A stretch of DNA of 6,731 nucleotides from Deltaproteobacteria bacterium (GTDB taxonomy: Bacteria > Desulfobacterota > GWC2-55-46 > S146-73). The position numbers and the translations under genes are program-made. Positions 5,248 to 6,731 of the stretch are shown one piece after another. Each line of letters begins with the position of its first letter. Position 1 is the first letter of the stretch. Under the pieces are notes generated by a model, which worked only from the letters and a program-made list of their open reading frames with translations, was not told the origin of the DNA and made no database searches. The stretch is from NCBI GenBank assembly GCA_015492355.1, contig WGFF01000226.1:1-6731 (forward strand), read 5' to 3'.

Positions 5248-6549
5248 AAAAATACCTGTCATATACCTGCCATCTATACCCGTAAGTACCACCTCTACCT
5301 CTCTACCTGTAAATCCTCCCCCCCCATCGAAGAGCACGGGTATGTAGTTCCTCGTCCTCCCCCTGAAAGTTCCACCCCTTCTTTCAACAGGGGATTCAAC
5401 AACCACACCCATCCTCTCGCCCAGAAATTTACTAAAAAAGCCCTCTCTCTTTTCCCCATCGAGTGCCCTCAGCCTCTGGCACCTTGCCTTAACCACATCA
5501 GGTGGTACCTGCCCGGGATAGTGGTATGCGGGTGTTCCCCTGCGCCTGGAAAAGGGAAAGATGTGGAGATAGGAGATGGGAAGGTCCCTTATAAGGGAAA
5601 AGGTGTTTTCAAACCCCCTGTCATCCTCACCCGGGAAGCCGGCTATAACATCCACCCCTATGGATATCCCCTTTACAGTGGTATGGAGCCTGTCCACGAC
5701 CCTTGCAAAGGCCCTGCCCGTGTACGGACGGTTCATCCTCGAAAGTATGGTATCGTCACCGCTCTGGAGTGGAAGATGGAGATGGTTACAGATGGTGCTG
5801 GCAGATGCAAGCACCTCTATGAGCCCATCTGTAATCTCATCAGGCTCTATGGAACTGAGCCTGAAACGACAGGGATACCCCCTGTGTTCTATCGCGGTCA
5901 CAAGCCCTGTAATGTCCCATCCCCCTGGGAGATCGAGCCCATAGGCACCGAGATGTATACCCGTGAGCACTATCTCCCTGTAACCCCTCTCAATGAGGGC
6001 CTCTATCTCTGTGAACACCTCCTCAGGGGGGAGACTCCTTGCCCTGCCCCTTGCAAGGGGTATTATACAGTACGAACACCGCCTGTTGCATCCGTCCTGT
6101 ACCTTCAGATTGACACGGCTCCTTCCCCGGGATGACCTTGCCCTGAGCCTGAGTGGAGTGCCCTCACCATCGGATACAAACTTAAGTGGGGCTCCCTTCT
6201 GCCTTCCCATGTGCAGGTACTCGACTATCCTTTCCTTCTCTGGATTGCCCACTATATAATCGACCCCTTCTATCCTTGAGACCTCATCAGAGGATACCTG
6301 TGCATAACAGCCGGTAACTATTACCACTGCATCGGGATTCATCCGCCTCGCCCTGCGTATGAGCTGACGCGATTGGTAGTCTGTCCTGCCTGTAACAGTG
6401 CACGTGTTTATGATGTACGCATCCGCAGGACCGGGAAAGGGAATAATCCTGAAATCCCCCTCCCTTATCATGTCCTCAAGGGCAGATGAATCATACTGGT
6501 TCGACCTGCACCCGAGAGTGGATATGGATACTGTAAGCCTCTCTTTCAT
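5239..6549 (-). CDS. mtaB: tRNA (t6A37) methylthiotransferase MtaB
   Basis: A radical SAM methylthiotransferase converting N6-threonylcarbamoyladenosine at position 37 of ANN-decoding tRNAs to its 2-methylthio form. The 436-residue product has the full three-part family layout. The N-terminal UPF0004 domain carries cluster cysteines C14 (TLGCRSNQYDS), C50 (INTCTVT) and C81 (VTGCYAQ). The radical SAM core has C154-x3-C158-x2-C161 (GCNRRCSYCIIPLARG), SSIEPDEI (232-239), LPLQSGDD (259-266) and AGFPGE (303-308). A C-terminal TRAM RNA-binding domain spans about 380-432. TLGC.xNQYxS with INTCTVT and VTGCYAQ is the MtaB pattern, distinct from MiaB (TFGCQMN) and RimO (SLGCxKN). The ATG at 6549 has AGGG with a nine-base spacer upstream. 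It is the first gene of the - strand run in this window; rnc follows with overlapping signals. Both clusters look intact, so the enzyme should be functional. Confidence 0.95.
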   Translation of the reverse strand: MKERLTVSISTLGCRSNQYDSSALEDMIREGDFRIIPFPGPADAYIINTCTVTGRTDYQSRQLIRRARRMNPDAVVIVTGCYAQVSSDEVSRIEGVDYIVGNPEKERIVEYLHMGRQKGAPLKFVSDGEGTPLRLRARSSRGRSRVNLKVQDGCNRRCSYCIIPLARGRARSLPPEEVFTEIEALIERGYREIVLTGIHLGAYGLDLPGGWDITGLVTAIEHRGYPCRFRLSSIEPDEITDGLIEVLASASTICNHLHLPLQSGDDTILSRMNRPYTGRAFARVVDRLHTTVKGISIGVDVIAGFPGEDDRGFENTFSLIRDLPISYLHIFPFSRRRGTPAYHYPGQVPPDVVKARCQRLRALDGEKREGFFSKFLGERMGVVVESPVERRGGTFRGRTRNYIPVLFDGGGGFTGREVEVVLTGIDGRYMTGIFEG

Positions 6550-6587
6550 GACCCTGGACCCTACCGCAGGAGAAAATCCTTTTTAAT

Positions 6588-6679
6588 CTGAGGGAAACCC
6601 CTTTTGTAAAAGGGGTTTCCCTCAAACTCCCTTCCCCAAAACTTCTAATCTAAAAGTTCTCTGAGAAAGGGGCAGGGGG
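6588..6679 (+). repeat. two-hairpin dispersed repeat, copy 2
   Basis: A 92-base second copy of the element at 3210-3300, in the same orientation. Its first half is a perfect 34-base palindrome (6590-6623): 16 complementary bases on each side of GT, beginning GAGGGAAACCCCTTTT. The second half (CTCCCTTCCCC... to ...GGGG) keeps the loop CTAATCTAA, but the pairing is less complete than in copy 1 because of changes in the right arm. It lies 38 bases upstream of the mtaB start codon, so it would be part of the mtaB leader if transcription starts to its right, or would separate mtaB from an upstream gene. The position upstream of a gene differs from copy 1, which sits at gene ends; this argues for a mobile or dispersed element rather than a dedicated terminator. 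Confidence 0.8.
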
Positions 6680-6694
6680 AAACACTCTTTTACC

Positions 6695-6712
6695 AAAAAA
6701 GGACGATAGCCC
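6695..6712 (-). terminator. possible weak intrinsic terminator reading toward mtaB
   Basis: On the - strand GGGC (6712-6709) and GTCC (6704-6701) form a four-pair stem with one G-T wobble around the loop TATC, followed at once by six T residues (6700-6695). The T-run position fits an intrinsic terminator, but the stem is short. If real, it would end a - strand gene lying to the right of the window and make mtaB the start of a new transcription unit. Confidence 0.25.
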
Positions 6713-6731
6713 GGAGGGTTCTCCCCACAAC

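Noticed and set aside
4735..6135. Long open frame of 466 codons on the + strand
   Set aside because: It lies wholly opposite mtaB and rnc, whose products match known families along their whole length. The + strand translation is rich in Pro, Ser and Cys with no domain pattern, as expected for an antisense shadow.
1..6731. A defence island, CRISPR array, prophage or toxin-antitoxin pair
   Set aside because: No spaced direct repeats, nuclease-helicase sets, integrase, transposase or small paired genes are visible. The genes are housekeeping enzymes plus one cytochrome and one small membrane protein.

Overview
The window holds two converging transcription units, with no RNA gene, CRISPR array, insertion sequence or phage gene that I can recognise. 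Base composition is moderate (roughly half G+C), codon use is similar across the genes, and the gene families are ordinary bacterial ones. A two-subunit-type glycyl-tRNA synthetase, a periplasmic diheme c-type cytochrome and two stand-alone radical SAM RNA-modification-type enzymes suggest a free-living, anaerobic or microaerophilic Gram-negative lineage such as Nitrospirota or the former Deltaproteobacteria. That placement is an impression from family content, not a demonstrated assignment.

Left part, + strand: glyS (glycyl-tRNA synthetase beta subunit) occupies 96-2276. A 186-base gap follows, carrying two related hairpins in direct orientation, and then a secreted diheme cytochrome c at 2463-3077. 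About 230 non-coding bases follow, ending in copy 1 of a 91-base two-hairpin repeat (3210-3300).

Right part, - strand, read right to left: mtaB (tRNA methylthiotransferase, start 6549), rnc (ribonuclease III, TTG start near 5237), a short Elp3-like radical SAM protein (start near 4486) and a small exported or membrane protein (start near 3596). mtaB, rnc and the radical SAM gene are tightly packed and probably co-transcribed. Upstream of mtaB lies copy 2 of the same repeat (6588-6679), with a nearly perfect 34-base palindrome.

Functionally the window is dominated by tRNA and RNA metabolism: glycine charging, t6A37 methylthiolation, double-stranded RNA cleavage and an Elp3-like radical SAM enzyme. 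A separate respiratory or redox cytochrome of unknown partner sits downstream of glyS. I found no convincing evidence for a new multi-gene system. The signals most worth a second look are the dispersed two-hairpin repeat, the paired hairpins between glyS and the cytochrome gene, and an alanine where RNase III normally has a metal-binding aspartate.
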